Shown here: one piece after another, positions 6,940 through 14,697 of the stretch
How positions within the stretch are numbered: the first letter of the stretch is position 1
Layout: each line of letters starts with the position of its first letter
NCBI RefSeq assembly: GCF_034932365.1
Contig: NZ_JAYGHR010000065.1
Coordinates: 1-64,000, forward strand
From: Capilliphycus robustus
GTDB lineage: Bacteria > Cyanobacteriota > Cyanobacteriia > Cyanobacteriales > Microcoleaceae
Reading direction: 5' to 3'
Length of the DNA: 64,000 nt
The notes under the pieces: model-generated
The model's database searches: none
What the model was told of the DNA's origin: nothing
Seen by the model: the letters and a program-made list of their open reading frames with translations, nothing else
Translations under genes and position numbers: made by a program

Positions 6940-8055
6940 TTAAATTTTGATGAACCAACGCTTCTGATACATCCCATACAATACCACCCACCAGATTAAA
7001 ATATTAGCGATCGCAAACGCTAAAGAACCGTTCATTTCACCCGCCCAAGACACAAAGATATTTTGATAAATCCAGGTTTTTAATGTCATTGGTTCGGGAT
7101 ATTGATCAATTTTAGTATAAATTAAAATTCTGGCTACAAATCCTGAAGCGACAAATAAAAATATAGGGTTTAGTCCCATTACTTCTAAGGTAAATGCCCA
7201 CTTTCGTTTCTGACGAACTTCGATGATTTCATAACATCCTGCAAGTAATAATAACGCCCAACCTGCGGTAACGAGAACATAAGAACTTGTCCATAAAGCT
7301 TTATTGATGGGAAAGATTAATCCCCAAAAATGACCGATAATAATATTACATAAACCCATAACGACTAAATTGAAACTGGTGTGGCTGTTTGCGGGTTGTT
7401 TTTTCAGCCAGTCTCCAGTGAAATACCCGATTAAAACGGTGACAACTGCGGGAAATGTACTAAATATTCCTTCTGGATCGTATTTTCCCTTTCCTAAAAG
7501 ATGATTTTCACTCAAGATTAGGCGATCAATATAAGCGGCTAAATTTCCTTCTGGAGTGAGATTTCCGACTCCATAACCGGGAACAGGAATCAGTTGCATG
7601 GCGATCGCATATCCCACTAAAATTATAACACATAAACCTGCTATTTGTTTGCGGGATAGGTGTAAAATTGCGATCGCGGAGAGTCCGTAAGCGAGGCTAA
7701 TTCGTTGTAAAACTCCCATGATTCTAATATTGCTGAAATCATAGTTCGGATAACCATTAAGAAGCAATCCCAATAAAAACAAAATAAGACAACGACGTAG
7801 AATTCTCAGATAGAGTTGAGGAGAAATTGTCTTTTCAGACTCTCGATTTTCTGGGGTGTATTTAGCGAGGGAAAATGCGATCGCTACACCGACAATAAAG
7901 AGAAAACTGGGAAATATTAAGTCAGTTGGGGTGTAACCATGCCAGTCTGCGTGTTTTAAGATTGGATAGACATGATTCCAGCTTCCGGGATTATTGACTA
8001 AAATCATGCTTGTAATTGCAATTCCCCGGAAAACATCTAGAGAAGTGAGTCGCAT
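6940..8055 (-). CDS. HGSNAT/NagX-like transmembrane acyltransferase
   Basis: This 371-residue integral membrane protein opens with MRLTSLDVFRGIAITSMILVNN, the signature of the heparan-alpha-glucosaminide N-acetyltransferase catalytic family (DUF5009/DUF1624 group). This is followed by HADWHGYTPTDLIFPSFLFIVG, whose histidine is the proposed acetyl carrier, and about ten hydrophobic segments. Family members move acetyl groups across a membrane onto amino sugars; the bacterial substrate is generally unknown. It stands alone on the minus strand with no obvious partner. Confidence 0.88.
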   Translation of the reverse strand: MRLTSLDVFRGIAITSMILVNNPGSWNHVYPILKHADWHGYTPTDLIFPSFLFIVGVAIAFSLAKYTPENRESEKTISPQLYLRILRRCLILFLLGLLLNGYPNYDFSNIRIMGVLQRISLAYGLSAIAILHLSRKQIAGLCVIILVGYAIAMQLIPVPGYGVGNLTPEGNLAAYIDRLILSENHLLGKGKYDPEGIFSTFPAVVTVLIGYFTGDWLKKQPANSHTSFNLVVMGLCNIIIGHFWGLIFPINKALWTSSYVLVTAGWALLLLAGCYEIIEVRQKRKWAFTLEVMGLNPIFLFVASGFVARILIYTKIDQYPEPMTLKTWIYQNIFVSWAGEMNGSLAFAIANILIWWVVLYGMYQKRWFIKI

Positions 8056-8164
8056 TAGTTCAGGTTTATATTAACTTTTTATTTTGACTTGTCATCTTAA
8101 AAGTCTATAATATAGCGGTTTTTAATTTTTAGAGGAACAGTGGGGATTAAAAACCCGGTAACTG

Positions 8165-8304
8165 ATACCATTTCTTTCTAATTATGCAACTTTTTTCGAT
8201 CCCCCCGCCTGCGGCTTCCCCCCACCCCCCTTTTTAAGGGGGGATCAAGGGGGGATTGGGGGCTGGGGGGATAAATTAGATGCAGCTTCATAAAGAATTG
8301 GTAT
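8165..8304. repeat. MITE-like element with ATACCA ends
   Basis: The ends ATACCATTTCTTT and AAAGAATTGGTAT are imperfect inverted repeats. The interior holds C-run/G-run palindromes (CCCCCCTTTTTAAGGGGGG and GATCCCCCC/GGGGGGAT). No coding frame is present. A second element with ATACCA ends is at 9230-9356. The rest of the 8056-8448 gap holds nothing further that I recognise. Confidence 0.6.
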
Positions 8305-8448
8305 GAATAGAAACCGGGTTTTTGGCAGTGCTTTTGGCAATGGCACGACCCATCAATTGTTTTTGATGTTGAGTTAAAACTCGCCTAAAATTGAGAAGTT
8401 TTGGAGTTTTAACTGTGGATCAATTCATGGCAAATGCAAGCGGGAAGA

Positions 8449-8880
8449 TTATTCTTCAATGTCGCTGAGTTCGCCAACTTTAACGGCTGAAACAGTAACG
8501 TCTCCGTCGTTATCTTCGAGATAAATATCGAAGAAAAAGGCACAAAGGGTGATGGGTTCTGATACAGCTAGAGTAACGGTATCATCAAAACCATTTAAAG
8601 TTGACCAACCTGCGGGAACAATTTTATTGGTTTTAAGGTTTTTAAACTTCCCACCGTACATCCAAAGCATAACTAAAGGTTCACCTTTTTGACCATTTGG
8701 ATCATCTTTGATATAATCAAAAGAACCTTTACGAATGCGAACAACCCAAATTCCCTGCGTTAATTCTTGTTTAACGCCTGTCGTTTGAATCGCCTCAATA
8801 TGATCTTTAAGCAAATAGCAATTGTCTTTACTGTTAACCACTAAATCGATCACTTCAGTGGGCCGAGTTTCAATGGACAT
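8449..8880 (-). CDS. Hypothetical protein, beta-rich
   Basis: The 143-residue product starts after a good AAGGAG ribosome binding site 8-9 bases upstream of the ATG at 8880. I do not recognise a named family. Visible features are alternating hydrophobic strands (GIWVVRIRKGSF, EPLVMLWMYGGKF, GWSTLNGFDDTVTLAV, LCAFFFDIYLEDNDGDVTVSAV) and an acidic tail ending SDIEE. There is no signal peptide and no membrane segment, which suggests a soluble beta-sandwich or barrel. It stands alone; a promoter probably lies in the 8881-9080 gap. Confidence 0.8.
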   Translation of the reverse strand: MSIETRPTEVIDLVVNSKDNCYLLKDHIEAIQTTGVKQELTQGIWVVRIRKGSFDYIKDDPNGQKGEPLVMLWMYGGKFKNLKTNKIVPAGWSTLNGFDDTVTLAVSEPITLCAFFFDIYLEDNDGDVTVSAVKVGELSDIEE

Positions 8881-9229
8881 AGTTTGACACTCCTTGTTTA
8901 AATTGAGGGTTCGGTTTTGAGGGTTCTAGGCTCTTGAGAGAGGGGATTCTTGGACATCAAGCCAAGATTTAACCTTCTCGTCAGGAACCGTTCAAACCCT
9001 TATTAAGTGTCTCACATTTTGAGTAAATTTAGTCTATTGCTGAAGTTGAAAATTATTCTCGACATCAAACAAATCATTCAGTATTGACAATAAATCATAC
9101 TATCTCGAAAAAATCATGCGATCGCACCGTAAAAGGGAACAGACCTGTGTGTAGGGGCGCGCCTCCGCCGAGAACTGTTTTTCGCAGCAATAATTTAGAT
9201 AAACCCGCCCTATTTTATACTCAAACTTC

Positions 9230-9356
9230 ATACCATGTCCGGTTGATTAATGCGTGTTCTGAAAACGGGGCGGGTTTTTTAAATTTAGTAATAGGTGTTA
9301 GAGATGGTTTAGAACCCGCCCCTACATAATCATAATCGATTAACCGGACATGGTAT
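9230..9356. repeat. MITE-like element with 15-bp perfect inverted ends
   Basis: ATACCATGTCCGGTT at 9230-9244 and its exact inverse at 9342-9356 enclose about 100 bases. The interior contains the GGGGCGGGTT/AACCCGCCCC module found elsewhere (41530, 53700). It stops three bases before the stop codon of the amylase gene. An open frame of 81 codons over this region is made of repeat sequence and is not called. Confidence 0.75.
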
Positions 9357-9359
9357 CAA

Positions 9360-10832
9360 CTATTCTTCGATCCAAACGGAAACTGATCCTCCCTTACAAC
9401 GAAATTCAGCCCAACCTTCTTCGTTAGTGTAAATGGGTTCTTTAATGTGTTCAGTCAGATCGATAAACTTAGTATTCCGTTTACCGACTTCCATCCATTT
9501 CCAACCGGGAACACTATCACTCATAATCACAGCCATTGCTTTGGGATGTTCTTGATCTCCTAAACGAGTCCAACCAATGGTATTATAGTGATCAATATAA
9601 TCATATTGTTCACCATAAGCGTAGTGTTTGCGAGCATAAAGAAGCTTGTCAATAATCCAACGATGAGAAGGTAAGAAAATCGGATAACGATTGCCATCAC
9701 GCCCATAATCTTCGTATTCTGCCCCGTAATAATCGGCATGAAAAATACAAGGATATCCTTCTCGCCGCAGTAGAATGATGGCATAAGCAAGCGGTTTAAA
9801 CCAAGGTTCAACGGGGGATTCTAACGCTTGCAAGGGCTGAGAATCATGGTTTTCGACAAAAGTCACCGCATGAGTCGGACGTTCCTTCATCAGCGTGCCA
9901 TCAAAGATTTGTCGCATATCATAATGTCCCCCCGATTTACTGGCATAATAAAAGTTGTAATGCAGGGGTACATCAAACACAGACATTTTGCCTTGTACTG
10001 CGTTCACATACCAATGTAATGTCGAAATACTGTTCTGCCAATATTCCCCAACAACAAACAAATCTTTGCCGACATGACGTTCTAATTCGTCAATCCAAAT
10101 AGGGAAAAACCAAGAAGAAATATGTTTAATTGCATCAAGGCGAAACCCATCAGCCCCGGTTGTATCAAGATACCATTTTCCCCAACGGATTGCTTCTAGT
10201 TGCACTTCGGGTTTTTGAAAATCGAGATCGCATCCCATTAAGTAAGCAAAGTTGCCTTTTTCTAGGGCAACATAATCATCAAATTGTTTTCCCTCAAACA
10301 AATAAACGACGTTTTGTTCTTTGCTATAATCATCATAATCAACCGCATCAAAATGCCACCAATGCCATTCAAAATTTGAATATTGGCCTTGACGTCCGGG
10401 AAAGGTAAAATGAGTATAGGCTTTAACGTCTCGTAACCCTCCGATTGGATAAACGCGATCATTTTGGTGAAAGGGAGTTGCTTTGGCAATTTCTGTAGAT
10501 TCACCTCCCATTCGGTGATTGAGAACAACATCGGCATAAACTTGAATCCCGGAATTTTTCAGGGATTGAATGGCATCGATATATTGTTGATAAGTTCCGT
10601 ATTTTGTACGAACTGAACCTTTTTGATCAAATTCACCCAAATCATACATATCGTAGACACCATACCCGACATCATTCCCTCCACCACTTCCTTTGTAAGC
10701 AGGAGGAAGCCAGAGGGCGGTAATTCCAGCATCGGCTAATTCTTGGGCTTTGTTTTTGACTTGTTCCCACAGAGTACCATCGCCAGGGAGGTACCAGTGG
10801 AAATATTGCATGATTACGCCGTTGATAGACAT
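9360..10832 (-). CDS. Cytoplasmic alpha-amylase, GH13
   Basis: This 490-residue enzyme hydrolyses alpha-1,4-glucans such as glycogen. The start at 10832 (MSINGVIMQYFHWYLPGDG) follows a perfect AAGGAG eight bases upstream; an upstream in-frame start is rejected. GH13 regions are all present: DVVLNH (about 101-106), GFRLDAIKHI with nucleophile D233, VVGEYW with acid/base E263, and FVENHD with D330. There is no signal peptide, which fits the cytoplasmic GH13_5-type amylases also found in E. coli (AmyA). It stands alone with a long upstream region. Confidence 0.95.
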   Translation of the reverse strand: MSINGVIMQYFHWYLPGDGTLWEQVKNKAQELADAGITALWLPPAYKGSGGGNDVGYGVYDMYDLGEFDQKGSVRTKYGTYQQYIDAIQSLKNSGIQVYADVVLNHRMGGESTEIAKATPFHQNDRVYPIGGLRDVKAYTHFTFPGRQGQYSNFEWHWWHFDAVDYDDYSKEQNVVYLFEGKQFDDYVALEKGNFAYLMGCDLDFQKPEVQLEAIRWGKWYLDTTGADGFRLDAIKHISSWFFPIWIDELERHVGKDLFVVGEYWQNSISTLHWYVNAVQGKMSVFDVPLHYNFYYASKSGGHYDMRQIFDGTLMKERPTHAVTFVENHDSQPLQALESPVEPWFKPLAYAIILLRREGYPCIFHADYYGAEYEDYGRDGNRYPIFLPSHRWIIDKLLYARKHYAYGEQYDYIDHYNTIGWTRLGDQEHPKAMAVIMSDSVPGWKWMEVGKRNTKFIDLTEHIKEPIYTNEEGWAEFRCKGGSVSVWIEE

Positions 10833-11072
10833 GAAAATTGCTCCTTGTTTTGATTTGAGAGTCAGAAATTGAGGACAAATTAGCCGCAATTTACCCTGAC
10901 TTCATTAACTATTTCACAAAAACTGCTATCTCTTACAACAGTTCTACGGCCTAAACCGAATAATTTCACTATAACTTGCTTGACTTGAATTGACGATTCC
11001 CACTTTTGGGGTCGTTCAAGTGAGTTAGACAATCATTTTTCTTGAATAAATTTAACTAAATTATGAATGTAG

Positions 11073-11164
11073 AATTATCAATTATGAAAGTAACTTACGG
11101 ATAGGATAACAAAGATCACAGTCCTCCAAGAATTAATCCTTTTTCTCATTCATAATTGATAATT
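11073..11164. repeat. Short element with 16-bp perfect inverted repeats
   Basis: AATTATCAATTATGAA (11073-11088) and its exact inverse (11149-11164) bound a 92-base segment without coding capacity. It lies between the amylase promoter region and the peroxidase/catalase remnants. The rest of the 10833-11190 gap shows nothing else I recognise. Confidence 0.7.
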
Positions 11165-11190
11165 CATAATTCCTCAACTGATATAATACC

Positions 11191-11382
11191 CTAATCAAAA
11201 CGTTCTGCACCTGTAGGTTCTTGATAGTTGAGTCGTCGTTTTTGATGACGATATTCACCGACTAAAGAATAAACAACACTCCGCAGTCGATTTAATGCAC
11301 CGACTGGACGATGAACGGCTAAACCATTCCAAGGAGAAAAACGTAAATTTTCACAAAAATCGCATTGTTTATCAAGGTTAAT
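11191..11382 (-). pseudogene. C-terminal remnant of a catalase-like haem protein
   Basis: Reading the minus strand from about 11376 to the stop at 11191 gives CDFCENLRFSPWNGLAVHRP, then VGALNRLRSVVYSLVGEYRH. This is the conserved C-terminal ENL-F-PW--L--HRP-G-INR-R--VY---S--RH motif of catalase-related haem proteins (y4iL-like type). The body of the protein is missing. The fragment is joined directly to the peroxidase remnant in another frame. Such catalase-like and peroxidase-like genes are often near each other in lipid-peroxide metabolism; here both appear to have been lost by one deletion. Confidence 0.7.
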
Positions 11383-11696
11383 CTGTTAGTGTTTTTAAAT
11401 TTATTGTTGTGATCGATGCGAAGAAATCCATCCGTAAACCACTGGACAAAATAAGGAAAGAGTAAGGTTGATTTTTTGGAATAACGGGTGATTGGGTTGC
11501 CGTTTGCATCCTTTTTTTTATGATACAAAATGGCTAAATCTTCAACGGGTGGGAGATTTCCTTCTGTGTTAAATTTGGGAGCGGGGGGTAAATGGCGTCC
11601 GACATAAGTGCGATCAGTGAGTGACTCCCAGGAGGTATAAGTATCTGTTTTCTTGGGAATATCCGTTCCGGGAATATGTTCCTCTAGCGTTATCAT
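11383..11696 (-). pseudogene. N-terminal remnant of an animal-type haem peroxidase
   Basis: The open frame starting at 11696 encodes a plausible peroxidase start: DTYTSWESLTDRTYVGRHLP, then PPVEDLAILYHKK and STLLFPYFVQWFTDGFLRID. The last segments match bacterial and cyanobacterial animal-type haem peroxidases (LFPYF-QWFTDGFLRTD). At KNTN (about 11383) the similarity ends and catalase-like sequence begins in a different frame. The frame itself runs on to 11319 as meaningless residues. More than 80% of the expected protein, including the proximal haem ligand, is absent. Confidence 0.72.
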
Positions 11697-11808
11697 GCTA
11701 AAAGGATAGTGAGTTGCATTGTCAAAATTTTATGATCCTTATAATGAAGAGAGAAATGCTATACTAGAAATGATATAAATGACTGATAACTAGAAAGAGA
11801 AACTACTC

Positions 11809-12513
11809 GTGAAACGTCAGTTGAAGCCATTCCTAATCCTATTCTTATTGGCGATAACAGTATTAACTGATCCACATACAGGAATCGCTGAGTCTGAATC
11901 CCCACAAACCGAGTCGCCAACTGAACCCGAGTCAATCCCATCAGAAACCCCACCTTCAGAATCAGTTGAGAAAGATGATAGCTTCATGGACTGGTGTATC
12001 AATCGAGAGCAACTTCCTCCCTCGGCTCAACGAACCATGAGTGTTATTTTACAACGAGCCGGAACCTTTAACTGCGCCAGAGCCGCAGAAAATTTAATCA
12101 CCTACTCTCAACTCGACTTGAGTACCAGTCAAATCTCTGATCTGAGTCCCTTACAATCTTTAACCAGCATTACCCGACTGAAGTTAATTAACAATCAAAT
12201 CACTGATTTAACCCCCTTGCAATCTTTAAAAAATTTAACGGAAATCAACTTGAGTTATAACAAAGTTAAAGATGTTAGCCCCTTACGCTCCCTGGAAAAT
12301 TTGAATTTCCTGAACCTCAGTTTCAATCAAGTCGAAGATGTCACCCCTTTACAGTCGTTGAAACAACTCAATGAACTGAATCTCAATAATAATCAAGTCA
12401 CCGATATTAGTTCGCTTCAACCCTTAGAACGGTTAACCTATTTATTTGTTCGCAATAATCCAATTAAAGAGCCAACCTGTCCAGTCAGTCCTAAGTATAT
12501 TTGTCAGTTTTAA
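11809..12513 (+). CDS. Secreted leucine-rich-repeat protein (internalin-like repeats)
   Basis: This 234-residue protein has a GTG start and a signal peptide (KPFLILFLLAITVL, cut near the TGIAES segment), so it is likely exported to the periplasm or the surface. A Ser/Pro/Glu/Thr-rich linker follows to about residue 55, then a cysteine-containing cap (FMDWCINREQLP, FNCARA). About five 22-residue leucine-rich repeats of the SDS22/internalin type follow (L-L-NNQITDLTPLQSL). The C-terminus has two cysteines (EPTCPVSPKYICQF), possibly a disulfide-closed end. Such repeats bind proteins; the partner is unknown. Confidence 0.88.
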   Translation: MKRQLKPFLILFLLAITVLTDPHTGIAESESPQTESPTEPESIPSETPPSESVEKDDSFMDWCINREQLPPSAQRTMSVILQRAGTFNCARAAENLITYSQLDLSTSQISDLSPLQSLTSITRLKLINNQITDLTPLQSLKNLTEINLSYNKVKDVSPLRSLENLNFLNLSFNQVEDVTPLQSLKQLNELNLNNNQVTDISSLQPLERLTYLFVRNNPIKEPTCPVSPKYICQF

Positions 12514-12687
12514 ATCCTGTCCAACGGTCTAACTACAGGTTGATCAATGCTGATTTCCGAAGGCCTTGAGTCGGTTAAACCGTCATTAAAAATCGGCATT
12601 CCCGCCTTAACTTGAACGGATAATTTACCGATACAATAGAGGCAATCTTAGCTAACTCCTGGTTTGAGATCCAAAGGAGAGAAACCC

Positions 12688-13557
12688 ATGAACCTCTTAA
12701 AAACCGTTGCTTTATTAGGAATACTGAGTGCATTACTCGTGACAATTTGCTCTCAAGTGATTGGCGGAACAACAGGTTTAATGGTGGGCTTAGGTATAGC
12801 GGCGATCATGAACCTGGGTTCTTGGTTTTATTCCGATAAAATTGCTTTAGCCGCTTATCGCGCCCAACCTGTTAGCTACGAACAAGCACCCGAACTGCAT
12901 AAGATGGTGAAGCGACTGTGCGATCGCGCTAATTTACCCATGCCAGGAGTCTACATCGTTCCGACTCAGGCGCCGAACGCCTTTGCCACAGGGCGCGATC
13001 CGAAAAATGCCGCAGTTGCCGTTACAGAAGGCATTCTGAAAATATTACCCCAAGATGAACTTGAAGGAGTGATTGCTCACGAACTCACCCACATCAGAAA
13101 CCGTGATACCCTTACCCAAGCGGTAGCGGCGACGATAGGCGGTGCAATTTCGGCGATCGCTCAATTTGCAACTTATGCGTTATGGTTTGGAGGAAGTTCG
13201 CGCAATAATCAACAGGGTGGAAATCCGATTGGTATTCTATTAACGGTCATGTTGGCACCGATATCAGCGACTGTCATTCAAATGGCAATTTCTCGAACCC
13301 GAGAATATTCAGCCGATGCGGGCGCGGCGAAATTAACGCAAAATCCCAAAGCATTGGCTCGGGCGTTACAACGCTTAGATAGTATGGCGCGACAGGTTCC
13401 CCTCAGAGCCAACCCTTCGTTTGAACCACTTTTGATTATGAATGGATTTTCGGGTCAAAGAATGGCAAGTTTGTTCTCAACTCATCCTTCTACAGAAGCT
13501 CGGGTACAAGCGTTATTGAAGATTGAACAAGAAATGTCGAGTTTGCCATCCGATTAG
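12688..13557 (+). CDS. htpX: HtpX-type M48 metalloprotease
   Basis: This 289-residue membrane protease degrades damaged membrane proteins and is usually heat- or stress-induced. The start MNLLKTVALLGIL follows AAAGGAGAG. Two N-terminal membrane segments (about 5-25 and 27-47) precede the zinc site HELTH at 131-135. A second pair of membrane segments lies around 145-200. The third ligand region is SRTREYSADAGAAKL. Length and order match HtpX. No partner gene is adjacent. Confidence 0.93.
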   Translation: MNLLKTVALLGILSALLVTICSQVIGGTTGLMVGLGIAAIMNLGSWFYSDKIALAAYRAQPVSYEQAPELHKMVKRLCDRANLPMPGVYIVPTQAPNAFATGRDPKNAAVAVTEGILKILPQDELEGVIAHELTHIRNRDTLTQAVAATIGGAISAIAQFATYALWFGGSSRNNQQGGNPIGILLTVMLAPISATVIQMAISRTREYSADAGAAKLTQNPKALARALQRLDSMARQVPLRANPSFEPLLIMNGFSGQRMASLFSTHPSTEARVQALLKIEQEMSSLPSD

Positions 13558-13613
13558 TTTAGCGTTAAAGTAACAACTAGCTCGATTATTGATGGCAGCT
13601 CTTATTATTCCAA

Positions 13614-13632
13614 AACGATACCTTCTATCGTT
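13614..13632. promoter_or_regulatory. Palindrome AACGATA-N5-TATCGTT upstream of 13727
   Basis: A perfect 7-bp inverted repeat with a 5-base centre lies 95 bases before the start codon of the next gene. TATCGATACAAT, a possible -10 region, lies directly after it. Its size and position suit an operator for a dimeric regulator. Confidence 0.45.
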
Positions 13633-13726
13633 TATCGATACAATACACTGGGAAAAAGATAGACTTTTCCCGAATTAACTTAGAAAAAACTGAAAGAGAG
13701 ATTGATCAAACTCAGGAGAATAAAGA

Positions 13727-14131
13727 ATGACTGAAGAACACAATGTACCGAAAGAGTCTGCACTGGTAGAAACATCTTCAAGTGAAATGACTTCAACCTC
13801 CGAAAATTCTTCTACAAGTGAACCCCAGAAAGAAACTGAAGCGTTATTGCAAGCGATTCAGAATTTGGTCAAAATAGAACTGCAAACCGCAGCAGAAATC
13901 AATCGTGATGCTTATACCGAAGCGGTGCGAAGTGTCCGAGAGAGAATTGAGCAAATTCGATTGATTGATAAAGATCAAATTGAGACTTCTTTCAAACAGT
14001 TTGAGACGGAAGCTGAAAGCAACTTGCAAGGAATTGTCAAAGATTTAGCCGATTTAGGGGAACGCTTAACAAAGGCGACTCAAGCATTTTGGGATGTCTT
14101 AACGGCTTCTAATAACTCAGAATCTAAATAA
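13727..14131 (+). CDS. Hypothetical protein, Ser/Thr-rich head and helical tail
   Basis: The 134-residue product starts after CAGGAG (spacing about 8). The first 40 residues are low-complexity Ser/Thr/Glu. Residues 40-125 look like one long amphipathic helical bundle (ALLQAIQNLVKIELQTAAEI, ESNLQGIVKDLADLGERLTK). There are no cysteines, no signal peptide and no membrane segment. I do not recognise the family. It is followed by a strong hairpin terminator, so it is probably a single-gene transcript. Confidence 0.8.
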   Translation: MTEEHNVPKESALVETSSSEMTSTSENSSTSEPQKETEALLQAIQNLVKIELQTAAEINRDAYTEAVRSVRERIEQIRLIDKDQIETSFKQFETEAESNLQGIVKDLADLGERLTKATQAFWDVLTASNNSESK

Positions 14132-14150
14132 GTCAAATTCTGAGATAGAA

Positions 14151-14179
14151 AAACCCGGCTTCTCCAAAAAACCGGGTTT
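14151..14179. terminator. Hairpin terminator between convergent genes
   Basis: AAACCCGG and CCGGGTTT arms with a 13-base loop lie 20 bases after the plus-strand stop at 14131 and 19 bases after the minus-strand stop at 14198, so the hairpin can serve both genes. Confidence 0.75.
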
Positions 14180-14197
14180 CTTATACAAAAGATTAAC

Positions 14198-14596
14198 TTA
14201 CTCTCGGAGAAGTTCCGCTTTAGAGACTCGACATCCCATATTAAAAAGACTCGAACCACATTCAAGCGGAAAAACTTTCTGCTCCATCTTGGCGCTACAA
14301 CTAATATACTGATTATTGTCAGTATCACGCATCATACAATCAATCGATTGAGCGCCCGATTCTCTAGACCATCTCTCCAAACCAATCATCGCAATCTTAT
14401 AGGGATAATAGAACCAAAAAAGCCCCGCCACTACTATTAATAAACCTGCAACGGCTAACCCAACTTTCAACTTCCAACCGTTGAGAAATCCTTGAACTCC
14501 AGTCGTAGAAGAATTCTTTTGGGGTGCTGGGGGTATAGTCGGGGTCTGTGGAACCGTTTCAATCTTTTTAGGGCTTTCGGGTTGAACTTCAGACAT
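14198..14596 (-). CDS. Hypothetical single-pass membrane protein
   Basis: This 132-residue protein has a Pro-rich cytoplasmic head (PESPKKIETVPQTPTIPPAP), one clear membrane segment at about 47-66 (VGLAVAGLLIVVAGLFWFYY), and an outside domain with five cysteines (SIDCMMRD, YISCSAKME, LECGSSLF, GCRVS). The cysteine spacing suggests disulfides in the periplasm or lumen. A ribosome binding site GAGGAG lies upstream of the ATG. Family not recognised. Confidence 0.8.
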   Translation of the reverse strand: MSEVQPESPKKIETVPQTPTIPPAPQKNSSTTGVQGFLNGWKLKVGLAVAGLLIVVAGLFWFYYPYKIAMIGLERWSRESGAQSIDCMMRDTDNNQYISCSAKMEQKVFPLECGSSLFNMGCRVSKAELLRE

Positions 14597-14697
14597 AAAA
14601 TAGCTCCTCTGTATTGTTTTATCTACAAATCTCTACACTTTTTTTGTTAAAATTGCACTCGCTTCCCGAGTTTAATTTTAGCTGAATTGATCTCAGC

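Noticed and set aside
9084..9329. Plus-strand open frame of 81 codons
   Set aside because: It runs through a MITE-like element and GGGGCGGGTT repeats, has no ribosome binding site and no recognisable protein character.
11319..11696. Intact 125-residue gene
   Set aside because: Similarity to haem peroxidase ends abruptly and continues as catalase-like sequence in another frame, so it is a remnant.
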